Assembly (NCBI RefSeq): GCF_947507565.1
Contig: NC_089181.1
Coordinates: 2,613,614 to 2,677,613 of the forward strand
Direction: 5' to 3'
Length of the DNA stretch: 64,000 bases
Source of the DNA: Oscarella lobularis
Taxonomy: Eukaryota; Porifera; Homoscleromorpha; Homosclerophorida; Oscarellidae
The notes beneath the pieces are model-generated. The model worked only from the letters and a program-made list of their open reading frames with translations, did no database searches and was not told where the DNA came from. The position numbers were made by a program, and so were the translations under genes. Positions 11,054-21,408 of this stretch are shown piece after piece. Position 1 is the stretch's first letter. Each line of letters begins with the position of its first letter.

Positions 11054-12707
11054 ATGGAGATGAACAGCGGTAGCGACATGAAAAAAGACAGTAGGTTATG
11101 CTTTGAAATTATTTTCATCTAAGATGTTCTTTCCCCCATAGATCCTTTCGACGATTCCGCTCGAGATCCTTACGCAAACATTCACGATTTCCTCAATTCG
11201 ACAACTATGCACGGAGTCAAGTACTTGGCGATCGGCGCTTTGTGGCGTCGCCTCGTTTGGAGCTTACTGATCTTCGCAGCAGTGGGAGGATTTTTGGCGC
11301 TGGCAATCGGCAGCATCATCCAGTTCACCCAACGAAATACGAGCACTAAGTTCTCGGTTCATTATCCGGAGAGCATCCCGTTTCCTGTCGTCACCATTTG
11401 CAACAGAAACACTTTTATGAAATCGAAGGTATTGAACTTGACAAACGGAAAAGCTATACTAGATGAACTCGAAAAATTTGATCTGCACACGCTGGACGGT
11501 AATCACAGCAGCGATTTCGACGTTCTGGAAGACGCGGGAGGCTTCGAGTATTTAGTTATGAAAACCGGAGTCGAGTTTCATAATTTAATTGTATATGACA
11601 ACGAGAGCAAAGAATACGTGTTCACTTTCGGAACTCATCATACAATGGCAGACTTTGATCTCACCCTGACGCCATTTGGAAAGTGCCACAGTTTTAATAA
11701 AAATCAAATGCATAGTGTATACGGAAGTGGGATTTCAAGTGGATTCACTGTTTTGCTCAATATTCAACAGGACGAGTATGTGAGTCCGGGCTTCCTAGAA
11801 ACGGCTGGCCTTCAAGTGCTCGTGCATTTGCCTCACGAAACTCCACAGACTGTCTTATCATCAGGATTTTCTGTGTATCCCGGCACGCACACGTCAGTTC
11901 AAATTCGAGAATCTCGAGTTAAAAACTTGCAGAATCCGTATGGTCAATGTGACAAAAGCAAGCCAGCCAACTACAGCAGAAACAATTGCGATAATCGCTG
12001 TTATTACGAGGCTCTAAAAGAAAAGTGCAAGTGCAGGGAGATATACATGACAGGTCTCAGACTTCTGGAATTGGCTGATTTCCCAATCCTGCTTTTCTTT
12101 TTTTTGCAGAACCCGATCAATTAAATGTTCGGGTGTGCTCTTTTCGGGACGCAGAGTGCTTAACTAATGCGATACTGGCTTACTTTGGTGCGTCGTTCAG
12201 AATATTGAAATGCATTGCTGTAGCACGCATTTTTACCAGAATCTTCAACAACTTGCGACTGCCCACCCCCATGTGAAGATCGAATTTTCGACGTTCAATT
12301 ATCACAGGCTCTGTATCCAAGCAACCACGCCATAGAAACGGTGCAAAAATTCGAAAACGCATCTGAAATCGCAATCAAGTAAAAATCTAATAAGAGCGTA
12401 CAGTAGTAATTGTATTTATCATTTTGGATAGGAACAACTATGTCTTTCTCACCGTCTACTATCCTAAGATCCTGTATACTCAGACTGATGAAACGATAGC
12501 GTACTCAATCTCAAATTTGTTCGGTACTAGAACAATGTGTAGCAAACAGCTCAGCTGATCTCTCGTTTTACTGTAGGCGATATTGGCGGCAATATGGGTC
12601 TCTTCATTGGAGCCAGCACATTGACCTTGTGCGAATTTTTCCAGTACGTCATCAAGGAAATCTACGGCGCTTGGAAAAGGCGCAGAAATGTGACGTCAAA
12701 GATGTGA
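11054..12707 (+). CDS. DEG/ENaC-family sodium channel subunit, ASIC-like
   Basis: Two-pass plasma-membrane cation channel. A short first exon (MEMNSGSDMKKD) joins at about 11091 to a large exon. Visible parts: an N-terminal TMHGVKYL with the His-Gly gating motif of the family; TM1 (LVWSLLIFAAVGGFLALAIG); the post-TM1 motif FPVVTICNRN; an extracellular domain with conserved cysteines (CDKSKPANYSRNNCDNRCYYEA, CDCPPPCEDRIF); the pre-TM2 GDIGGNMGLFIGASTLTLCEF, with the Gly-Ala-Ser selectivity filter; and a short basic tail ending KRRRNVTSKM. The extracellular domain looks complete but compact. About 460 residues, six exons. The GAS filter and HG motif argue for an ASIC or degenerin type rather than a non-functional relative. 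The gating stimulus cannot be told from sequence. It converges with PRPF39, 225 bp apart. Confidence 0.9.
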
Positions 12708-12931
12708 CGTCAAAAACGCAATCACCTTTCTTTTTCGTCTTTTCTTTTTCTTACCACGTGAACACGTTTTTGAAATAGAACACGCTGGCGAAACGGTCTC
12801 ATTTATTAGTCACGAGGCCCACAAAGAGATGCCAATTGGAATAGTTAACAGGGAAACGCACGCGCACTCGGTCTCTCTACTGTATATTCGTCCAGAAAGG
12901 AAACAGAACTCTTATCGCCTAGATTTTTAAT

Positions 12932-15623
12932 CTACTGCGGAGGCCACGCAGTCTGCGAATTTCCAGTCTGGTAGTAAGCCTGAAAACATATCGTTATTAA
13001 TTATAATTCTTACGTTATTATTCATCTTACCGCCACTTGTCCTGGCGTGATTGCATTCGACTGCAAAGCGGCTTGGTAGGCGGCTCGTTGTTGCTGTTGC
13101 TGCACCGTCTCGACGCCGTCGTTTTCCGGTACAGCCATTGTGGCAGCAGCTCTTGGCACTTTAGCCTGCTGTTGGCTTGCGTTGTCTGCCTTTCGTTTTC
13201 GGCCAAAACCCGACGTGCTGTACTGTTCTTTGTGATCTAGCACCGCTCTTCGTAACGTGACTGGATTTCCGCCGAATTGCTGCAAGAATAGAATGCGTCG
13301 TTCGGAGAGATCCTGCTTGCTGGACGGCAACATGTCGCTCTCTTGCGCCAAGGTGAAAACGGCCTCGACGGACGATTCATCGAGAGGAAATTGATTCGTC
13401 TCGAAATCGAGCAGGTGTAAATACAACCGCTTATTTTTCTGAAGCAATAGAACCGACTTCATACGTGGATCTAATCGCGGAAGTGTGCAGGTTACCGTAT
13501 CTTTGCCTATAGCCGCTTTCAAGACTTCCTTTCCCTTCGCTCGGTCTCCCATCACTTTGGCTAAGAAATTTGCATACTGTACACTCAGGAAGCTTCCGTC
13601 TTCCGGCGATTGTGCCGCCAAGTCTATGGCCTTTTCATAGAGAGACGCGGCCTTGTCCTTGTTGCCGCGCCGACGTTCAAGATTGATCAATTGCATTGTA
13701 CCGGTAACTGATCGGGGAAACGCTTCGAGCATGTTTGTAAGAACTTGGCACGCTTCGTCCGCGTTACCTAAACAACGGAGAAGAGATTTTTTCAAAAAAA
13801 AAAAAAGGAGGTACAGTACTATTTCTTTCTACGTACCCGCAGCTTCCTCATACAACGCCCAAGTCAAGTGAATGCTTGGCTTGTGACGCAAATGAACGGT
13901 GCACGCGCGTCTGTACACGTCTCGCGCCTTTCCTGGTTCGCGCGCCTCGAGATAATTGGCGTACTACAGCAGCGAGAGATACACTAAACCAATTGCACGC
14001 ACCCCCCCGTCTATTCTACGTCACCTTTATCCAATAGTCTTCGTACAGGGCACAGACAACGAGACATCGTTCGAAAAGAATTCGAATCCGTTCCTCGCTG
14101 CCTTGCAAAATTTCAAAGTCCAAGTACTCGCGCCAATTATTCAACTGGAACGCTTCCAAGGGTTTCACGTGAAAATAGGGCCGTTTAACCTAACAACGTA
14201 GCGCAACGTTCTCTATATAGAAAACAACCTCGATCGCAAGTTCTCACATTCTCTTCGTAACTCCATCGCTTCCGCACTTCGTCTTCCGTCTGCTGATGAA
14301 CGGCGTGACGTCGTTGAACGGCTTTCTCCTTCAACGCCAATTCGACGTCGCCATTGGCCGCCGCGACGGCGGCCGCGTCGCTGGCGACTTCCGCCTGAAG
14401 CGTCTGATACTCCTCGGCGGAAAAGATTTGATTCGCCGGATAGAGACGAACGAATTCGCGAAACCTAAAAATTTCATACTAATTAAAAACGATCAATATA
14501 TAAATACATATGGGGGTTACAAGAACATGCGCAAATGTCTCTTTGAGAGCGGTCTGAATCAGATCTTGCTACACATTGCTAGATTAGAGACGTGTGTACC
14601 GAAACCTCGGCGAAGGATCGAAGGAATGCGTTTTTGTATTTCTTCACATCGGATTGGGGGATAATAATAATTGCTCCTTAGTTAATAAATAAACTCGTAC
14701 TTACTGCTCGAAATGCTTGCTGTAGTATTGCGTGGGAACGGTGAGGAGTCGATCGTAGATTCCTCTCATCAGCTGAAAATTGTTCTGCGCCATCGCCCAC
14801 TCCACATAGTTCTCCCAGAGTCGATCGGATCGAAATTCCAGTCCCGCTGTCTTGATCGCCTCCTCGTATAAACTGATTGAAAAAATAAAAGAGAGAAAAA
14901 ATGCGCCCAATGATTAACAATGTAAACTCTCCTCGCGTACACGTCATATAAAGCGTCGCTATACCTGAACATTATTTAACGTCCACTTCACGGGTGTAAC
15001 AACACTAATTACTAATTCTCTGGATCGGTTTTTCGCGTTCTCACCCTTGCATTTTTTCCACGCTCGGAAGTCCCAACTCCAAACGATAGAGATAATTCTG
15101 CGCGAAGTCGAGATAGTGAAGCCACAGGTCGATGCTCAGTGAAATTGCCTCGAGACCGCGACGATAGACCTGCGATTTTCCGTTTAGAAATTCCGAATTC
15201 GCGATTTTTTTCTCTCTCTTACGGCGCTGGCGGAGCTGGCACCGCTGTGGCGTAGTTCCATGTCGGCAAATTTTTTCCAGTAGCCGAAACAGTATGGATA
15301 GCGCTGAAGAAAGTCTTCGAACGCTTCGCGTACGCTTTCGATGTTGTCCTGCGCGTCAATCGATAGATAATGCAGTGCGTTGGAGATTCGTCGCTTGCCT
15401 CTGATTCTACGACTTGCAGGAGATACGTCCAGGTGTCGAAGTCGCAAGGATTCGCTCGAACGGCGCTCCAGTATCGCTCTTTTTCGGTCATTGCAGGTGG
15501 CTGCTCCTCTGAAACGTCTGCAAAATAGCTATTGCGGTTTCTTTCGTCAATAGCGGACGCCGGATTACCGGTCGCTGCCGAGATGCCGGCGGATTCTGTC
15601 GCTCCCGAGTTATCATCCGCCAT
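12932..15623 (-). CDS. PRPF39: Pre-mRNA-processing factor 39 (HAT-repeat U1 snRNP factor)
   Basis: Nuclear splicing factor made of HAT (half-a-TPR) helical repeats that helps U1 snRNP choose 5' splice sites. The start at 15623 gives [13 protein letters not shown]; an in-frame upstream ATG at 15674 would add 17 residues. Conserved stretches: [124 protein letters not shown], and the last HAT units in the exon at 13022-13770. The end is [15 protein letters not shown] in a small last exon (12932-12978). All typical parts are present, so the gene looks complete. It shares a 55-bp divergent promoter with CRIPT. Confidence 0.92.
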
Positions 15624-15678
15624 CTTGATTGTCGAACACGCATGCTCAAAAGACAAGCGACTGTTTCTCCCCATTGGG
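15624..15678. promoter_or_regulatory. 55-bp bidirectional promoter, PRPF39 / CRIPT
   Basis: The start codons at 15623 (minus) and 15679 (plus) are separated by 55 bp. Either transcription starts inside this interval in both directions with almost no leader, or the leaders overlap. Confidence 0.6.
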
Positions 15679-16346
15679 ATGGTTTGTCAGAAATGTAAGG
15701 GTTGCGAAAGACGCTAAGCATTCTATTGACGAAGTTTGAATAGGTGAAAAGAAACTAGCTCGGTTAGGGGCCCCCGATCCGTGGAAATCTGGCTCTCGAG
15801 GCACCATTGGTAAGAAATCACATCAATTAGGGCCAACGCAGTTCTCATAGCCGTCTAGCGTGGTTAGGGAAATTACGTGGGGTCGTTGGGGAATTTCATT
15901 ATTAGCACAACAATTGTTTTCAATTTCTAGAGGGAGGAAGACGGGTGAATGAGAACAAAGTTCTAACAGGCAAAAAAACGAGGTAGTCGACTATGTTTTT
16001 GGCTTGAACAGTGCGAGAAATCCTCGTTTCTTTTTAGATTCCAACCATACCAGAAGTTCAATCAGTGTCGTATCTGCAAGTGTCACGTGCATCAACCTCA
16101 GGCGCATTATTGCCAAGGTTCGTGTCTCGAGCTTTTCCTCCTGCGGTTTTAGTTCGTTATTTTTGTCCGCACAGGATGTGCGTATAAAAAAGGTGAGGCC
16201 ATTGACCACTAACTACATCGTGGAGCAAGACTGGGGGAGGGACTATTTACACACCTGACTGTGTCTCTTTTCCTCTTGTAGGCATATGCGCAATGTGTGG
16301 AAAGCAGCTGCTGGATGTGAAAGACTACAGACAGAGCTCAGTTTAG
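15679..16346 (+). CDS. CRIPT: CRIPT, cysteine-rich PDZ-binding protein
   Basis: Small zinc-binding protein of about 100 residues. Vertebrate CRIPT binds PDZ domains of PSD-95 through its last residues and is also a minor-spliceosome component. No single frame is long; the gene is seen only after splicing six small exons. The reading starts MVCQK (the codon for the next Cys is split by the first intron), then CEKKLARLGAPDPW, GTIEGGRRVNENKVLTGKK, FQPYQKFNQCRICKCHVH, QPQAHYCQGCAYKKGICAMC and GKQLLDVKDYRQSSV. All the paired CxxC cysteines are present. The end QSSV matches the PDZ-binding tail (human QTSV). Splice junctions: exon 1 ends at 15694 (AAAT|GTAAGG), and the last exon ends with TAG at 16346. 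A protein of this size split by five introns is easily missed by gene finders. Confidence 0.93.
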
Positions 16347-16854
16347 TTGCGAGTCTCGTCTTGTCGTCTTCAGTCTAGAACCGATTATATTCATTAGTCT
16401 CTATATCTATTCTTAGTTAGAGTTAGAGAGAAAGTGTGTTGGGGGGTGGAGGTGGAGTTTGGGGCAAATTGTAAACAGGATTAGGATGGCTAGTGGGTGG
16501 GCATGTGGGTTGTGCGTGCACCACAGGAAAGGATGGAAACCCTGGGGAACAAAAACCCCTCTGTTGTTATGCACTGACCACAGAATACATTGTCTCAAAC
16601 CTCATACGAAAACCACTTGAGCGTTGCGCGCGCGCATGTCGAACGCACAATTATTCCAGTGTCCGTTGTCTAACGAAAGATACGCCCCCCCGGACGAAGA
16701 AATCATCCGATAGCGCATGGGCGTTCGATTGGTTACGACACGAATTCGATTGAGCCAATTAGAGAGGGATCGTCGTTGTGATTGGCCCGCGCGGTCCGGT
16801 GATCTCATTAGTGAGACGGATCCGTCCTACACAGGTTCCTTGTACGATCAAATC

Positions 16855-16860
16855 TGACAG
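16855..16860 (+). promoter_or_regulatory. Candidate MEIS site TGACAG
   Basis: Exact TGACAG core about 170 bp upstream of the likely MEIS start codon. It could allow autoregulation, but a hexamer alone is weak evidence. Confidence 0.25.
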
Positions 16861-16958
16861 TTTTTATTCGCTGTTTGATGGGCGTGCATTGAGCCCTTGT
16901 CCGATCCCCGGCGGTTTTTTTGACGGGTTTGATGCCGAGATCGGCCCGCGCTTTCGTC

Positions 16959-16964
16959 TGACAG
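16959..16964 (+). promoter_or_regulatory. Candidate MEIS site TGACAG (second copy)
   Basis: Second exact TGACAG core, 104 bp after the first and about 64 bp before the likely start codon, in the same orientation. Confidence 0.25.
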
Positions 16965-17027
16965 GCGGACGGGTGTTGTTACAAGTAAATCATATTTGCC
17001 GTCAAGTGTCAAATCAGTAAACATAAA

Positions 17028-18749
17028 TGTCAGGACGCCAGTGCTATACTGTAAGTGAATATATACCCCGCCACCTCACACGGCCGGCGTAACGCGAGGC
17101 GACCCCCCTTTAGGGTCCTCCTTCGAATCTCGGCGCTCAACCCGTTTACAGACACGACCTCGGGGCGTTCGGCAGCCAGCCGAGAGCTCAGCAACACGTG
17201 GTTGCCAATACAGCGGCCGGCTCGTTTTCAGCCTATCCGGCTCCCGTACAATTGATTCAGTACGTTGCAACGCCACCGTCTCAATCGGTCGCCGCCACCG
17301 CCGCCGTCGCCGCCCCCGTCGAGTTCGATATCACGAAAGACAAGGAAGCCATATATGCGTACGTCGTCGCCTTTTCGCCTTCGTTCCGCGCGCTACGAGG
17401 ACGCACTCGCGATTTGAAGCGTTCCAGCTTTTAGGGCGGTTGCAGTACGTAATGATCGAAAAACGCGTCGCGCGCGGTCGTTTGTCTATTTCGCGTCTGT
17501 GCGTCGTGCCTTTCTTCTCTAATGCTCTTCCTATCTAATCCGGTCTTTGGAAAAAGGCACCCGTTGTTCCCACTACTGTCGGCTCTATTCGGAAAATGCG
17601 AACGGGCCACGTCGACGCCGCGTGACGACGGCGCCGCCGATGCGGACGATTTTTCTTCGCGCGCGCTCGATGCGTTGATCGATTCGCTTGCGAAAAAGGT
17701 ACGTGAGAACGACTGTAAAATGCAGACGCTCGATTCCCTATTCATTCACGCGACAACGTGAATGAAAGGGGGAGGGCGGGCGGGCACTTTTCCGGTCCCG
17801 GCGTCACGTGCGCGAAAGTTGTGCGACGGATTGATGCCTATTTCTCTTTCTCTATATCAGATTCTTCAAGAACGACCGTACTACGCCCCCAATCACGAAA
17901 CGGACAGCATAGTACGTAGTCGTCGCGTCCTCAGACGTCAATGAATCAATTAATTAATGCGGTCGGTTTATTTTGATTGTATGCCTATAGATGATCCAGG
18001 CCATACAAACGTTGAGGTTTCATCTTTTGGAATTAGAGAAGGTAAATCGTCTCGTTCGAACGACTAGACGTCCGGGAGGGGTTCCGTAAATTTTTTGCCG
18101 CGGCGCGTACGTGGTCATAGAAGTAGAGTGGGGTCGTTCGATTAGCATTTTCCCTTCTTTGCGTGTGTGCTCCCCCCTCCCTCGTCACTTACTAATGCAA
18201 AATCGATGCCCACCTCGTTCAGGTTCATCATCTCTGCGATAGTTTCTGCAGTCGATACATCAGCTGCCTCAAGGGTAAGATGCCCATGGACGTCACGGTG
18301 AACAGCGAGAAGGATTTCAGTTCGTTGGTTCTCGTTGAGAATAATGACGGTTGCGAGGATAGCAGTGTGACCAATCTCGACGCCGCCGTCGCCGCCGTAA
18401 CATCTATATCTCCACCGCTGCTCCAGTCGACGGCAGCGCTACCCGCGCAACAACAGACGACTGCGGCCACGGTGATGATGATGATGTCTCAATCGTCTTC
18501 TCCTCTTGATCAGCAACAGGATGATACCGAAGCGAGTCAATATTTTCTTTCATTCGATCACAGTTCGTCCGGAGAGCAACAGTCGCCTGAGGTCAGTGAG
18601 TCGGTCAGTCAGTGATCTCACATCTCCGGTTACTCTATTCATGTGACTCGTTTTTCCAGTTTCTCAACATGCACGGTCAATGGGCGACGGCTGTCTCCGT
18701 CGCTCAAGCTCACTCCATGATGTCGCCGGTTGGAAGTAGTCCAATGTCA

Positions 18750-18787
<38 letters not shown>

Positions 18788-20253
18788 CGGCAGTCCGTCG
18801 TCGTCACTCGCTCCTTTGGGAATGTCGACGAGTTATGCCTCTATTCCGACGTCAGGCGTCGCCGCCACCGTCGTTTCTGCGCCAAGTGAGTGCTGTGGTG
18901 CGTTGTTGTTTTGTAGTTGGGATTCTTGTTTAAGGTGGAACTGGGGACGGGCCGAGACGGAACAAGGAGAAACTGAAAACGAAGCGACGGGGAATTTTTC
19001 CCAAGTCCGCAACGAATATCATGAAGACGTGGCTCTTTCAGAATTTGGCTGTAAGCGGATATCGCCAAGACTCACGACGTCACGCTATTTCTCTCCCTCT
19101 TTCTTCCTTGAAGCATCCCTATCCGTCAGAAGAGCAAAAGAGACAGTTGTCGCAGGAAACGGGACTGACTATCCTTCAAGTTAATAATTGGTAAGGAATC
19201 CTGTGAACGTCTCGCATTCGACGTCACCGGAATCGTTCTTTATTAAGGTTCATCAACGCTCGACGACGAATCGTTCAACCCATGATCGACGCGTCGAATC
19301 GAGCGGGAAAGTCGCCCGTCGTGACGATGTTCAAGGCCAAGCGACGCCGATCGCCGACGCCGACCCACTCCATGGCCGTCGGAAATTTTCAGACCACAAC
19401 TATGGGTGCCGGCGGGAACAGCGGCCTGCACCATCCTCATCATCATCAACATCAGCCGCCACTCAGCGTGACTCTGGGTTCATACCAGCAGGAGCAGACG
19501 GCTCCGACCACAGCGCTTTGTCATCTCAATCAAGGTTGCAATAGATATGCATATGTAGTGAGAATTTACGTTATGAGTATAACGGTCTGACTGCGTGCAG
19601 AGACGGACATGTATCAGGTGGCAACAACGAATCATCATCAACAGCAGCAACCGCAACAGCAGCAGAAGCAGGAGCAGCAACAGCAATATCTCGGACCACC
19701 TCCCCCCGTTATACACCATCAGCTCGACCAGACTCAGGCAGTTCAACAGCATCCGCCTCCGCCATTGGCACTTCTCTCGCCAGTTCAAACAGAATACGGA
19801 GGATCTATTCCCTTGACTCACAATCCAGCCGACATGTCTATGCCTCCGCCGGCGCCGCCGCCTTTACCGCCGCCTCCACCAATGCTTTCTCCTCAGCCGG
19901 CTCCGTTTCTATCTCAAGCCGTTCTTGTCGCCGGTCCGCCGCCGCCGCCGCCGCCTCCACCGCCGCCTCCTCCTGGTTACGTTGCTGCCGTTTCGTACCC
20001 TCCCGCTCACCAGCCGCCGCCTCTTCCAACAGCTAGGCCGCCTCAAACTGCCATGCAAGCTACCTACGTCGTTGCCGGACCGCCGCCATCGGCTGTTGCT
20101 GTTCAGACGCCTCCGCCATCTACAGGAATTCCGTCGCTCTACGCAGGTCCTCCGCCACCACAGATGCTTCAGGGCTACGTTGTGCCTGTATCGCAAGCTT
20201 CGGATTCTCTCTGGCAATACAGTGTTCCTCATCCGTCGCAACAGACATTGTAG
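17028..20253 (+). CDS. MEIS: MEIS/PREP-class TALE homeobox transcription factor
   Basis: Nuclear DNA-binding factor that partners PBX-type proteins. The MEIS domain is in several exons: [78 protein letters not shown] Gly/Gln/Met-rich linker follows. The homeodomain (about 18955-19320) reads [20 protein letters not shown], then [19 protein letters not shown] (the TALE three-residue loop, PYP) and [20 protein letters not shown], and ends [10 protein letters not shown]. Helix 3 has WFINARRR, typical of TALE. The C-terminal half (19609-20250) is Gln- then Pro-rich, likely disordered or activating. The start is unsure: a mini-exon at 17028 (MSGRQCYT) with a good GTAAGT donor can join in frame only at a CAG acceptor near 17190; other first exons are possible. 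MEIS1/2/3 and PKNOX share this layout, and the [11 protein letters not shown] end favours MEIS. Confidence 0.9.
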
Positions 20254-20548
20254 CGTGCCGGCATGCTGCTGCGGTTGAGCTGAAAAGTTCTTCTGGAAAA
20301 TTTTTTGTCTTCGAGTTTCATTGCGTTTGGTAGGTGGGGTTCTATCAACTGATGAATGCCCAAAATGCAGAATTATATGTATCATTCTTTCTTTTCTATA
20401 ACTATAATTATTTTTTGATACGTCGAAATGAACTAATAAATCAATTGTTGATTCGTGCGCGTAGAGGCGTGGGCGCGCTCCTTAGCAACACAACAGGAAG
20501 TGCGCGTGGATTCTCCACGAAGGCGTGTCGACACACCAAACAAAGACG
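20254..20548. other. Intergenic region after MEIS
   Basis: 295 bp that hold the MEIS 3' end (AATAAATC at about 20434) and the promoter of the next gene. No gene is seen. Confidence 0.4.
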
Positions 20549-21173
20549 ATGGTTTTCGCCGTCGTCCGTTATGGAGACGACGAGCGATTGCTCGTAAATC
20601 CTCAGTGCGTCGTAGTTAACCTGCTCGACTTTCTTCGAAGTCGTTCCGAGCAACTATCGACGACTCTCGTCGATCTCACGGACGAGACAGGTGCGCGACG
20701 ACGCTTCGGAGCCGATATATCGCGTTCTAGCCAAACTTCCGACAGGTCTTGTGATCGATCTCGACGTCCATCGAGCCGAATACGCCGACAAGTACGTGAA
20801 AGCGCACCAAGTCTACGTCCTTGTGGAAAAACACGTACAAGCTCCAGAGGACGAACTCGATGGCGGCGGCGGAGACGTCACACGAAGCTCGACGCCTTCG
20901 TCGATCGTTTCGTCGGCTACGCGAACTCGCGAACGAACGAAGACGCGCTACTCGTGTCTGCTGCGCAAAGTCGAATCGCTATTGCCTGACTACAAGCTGC
21001 GACGAGCGAACGAAAAGAAAAAGGAGACCGTGAGAGCATCGAGCCGAACTGGAGAAGAAGAGACGGGTGCTCCGTCTAGCGGACGACGCGGGCGTCGTCC
21101 GCCGAGCTTCAAAACAGTCGCTCATTTGGCTGCATCGAGGAAAACAAAGAGTCGAAATACAAGCGCAAAGTGA
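20549..21173 (+). CDS. CXorf65-like uncharacterised protein
   Basis: Two exons, about 190 residues. The N-terminal part reads MVFAVVRYGDDERLLVNPQC and VVNLLDFLRSR, then DLTDETG. After one intron come LVIDLDVHRAEYADKYVKA and HQVYVLVEKH. This pattern (a short beta-grasp-like start, NPxC, DLxDETG and a closing YVLVEK strand) matches the little-studied CXorf65 family as I remember it. The tail is Ser/Arg/Lys-rich, probably disordered. The intron starts at 20691; two AG acceptors 15 bp apart (after 20730 or after 20745) keep the same frame, and the second gives the more family-like DETGLVIDL. No function is known to me, and I do not infer one. Confidence 0.6.
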
Positions 21174-21310
21174 CTCTATGAATTACTACTGTAGAAGAAT
21201 TTAAAAATTAATTTTTAGCTTCAGTTTTGTTTGTACACATTCCCTGACACATTCCCGTTTCCGCGAAGGCGCGCGCTGTGCGGACGCTAGTGCGCTAGTA
21301 GTAGCGCACC

Positions 21311-21328
21311 GAATCTTCTAGAACTTTC
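21311..21328 (+). promoter_or_regulatory. Heat-shock element, four perfect alternating units
   Basis: GAA-tc-TTC-ta-GAA-ct-TTC: four consecutive inverted nGAAn units with exact 5-bp spacing, 81 bp upstream of the HSP90 start codon. HSF trimers bind at least three such units. This directly predicts heat-shock induction of the HSP90 gene. Confidence 0.9.
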
Positions 21329-21408
21329 CGCCACGTGGAAAAGGTCATACCGACTCACCGCGGCAGTCATTCCCCTAGCGATTTCTCGACCGAGCGAAGC
21401 GATTCACT

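Larger units (their letters stand above)
16347..17027. promoter_or_regulatory. Intergenic region upstream of the MEIS gene
   Basis: 681 bp with no supportable gene. A G-rich stretch (GTTGGGGGGTGGAGGTGGAG) lies at 16439-16458. Two TGACAG hexamers, the MEIS core binding site, lie at 16855-16860 and 16959-16964. Confidence 0.4.

Noticed and set aside
19909-20385. 158- and 117-codon frames across the MEIS C-terminal exon
   Set aside because: They are alternative frames of the Pro/Gln repeat DNA, giving Arg- and Leu-rich low-complexity proteins. The long frame 19609-20253 continues the homeobox gene.
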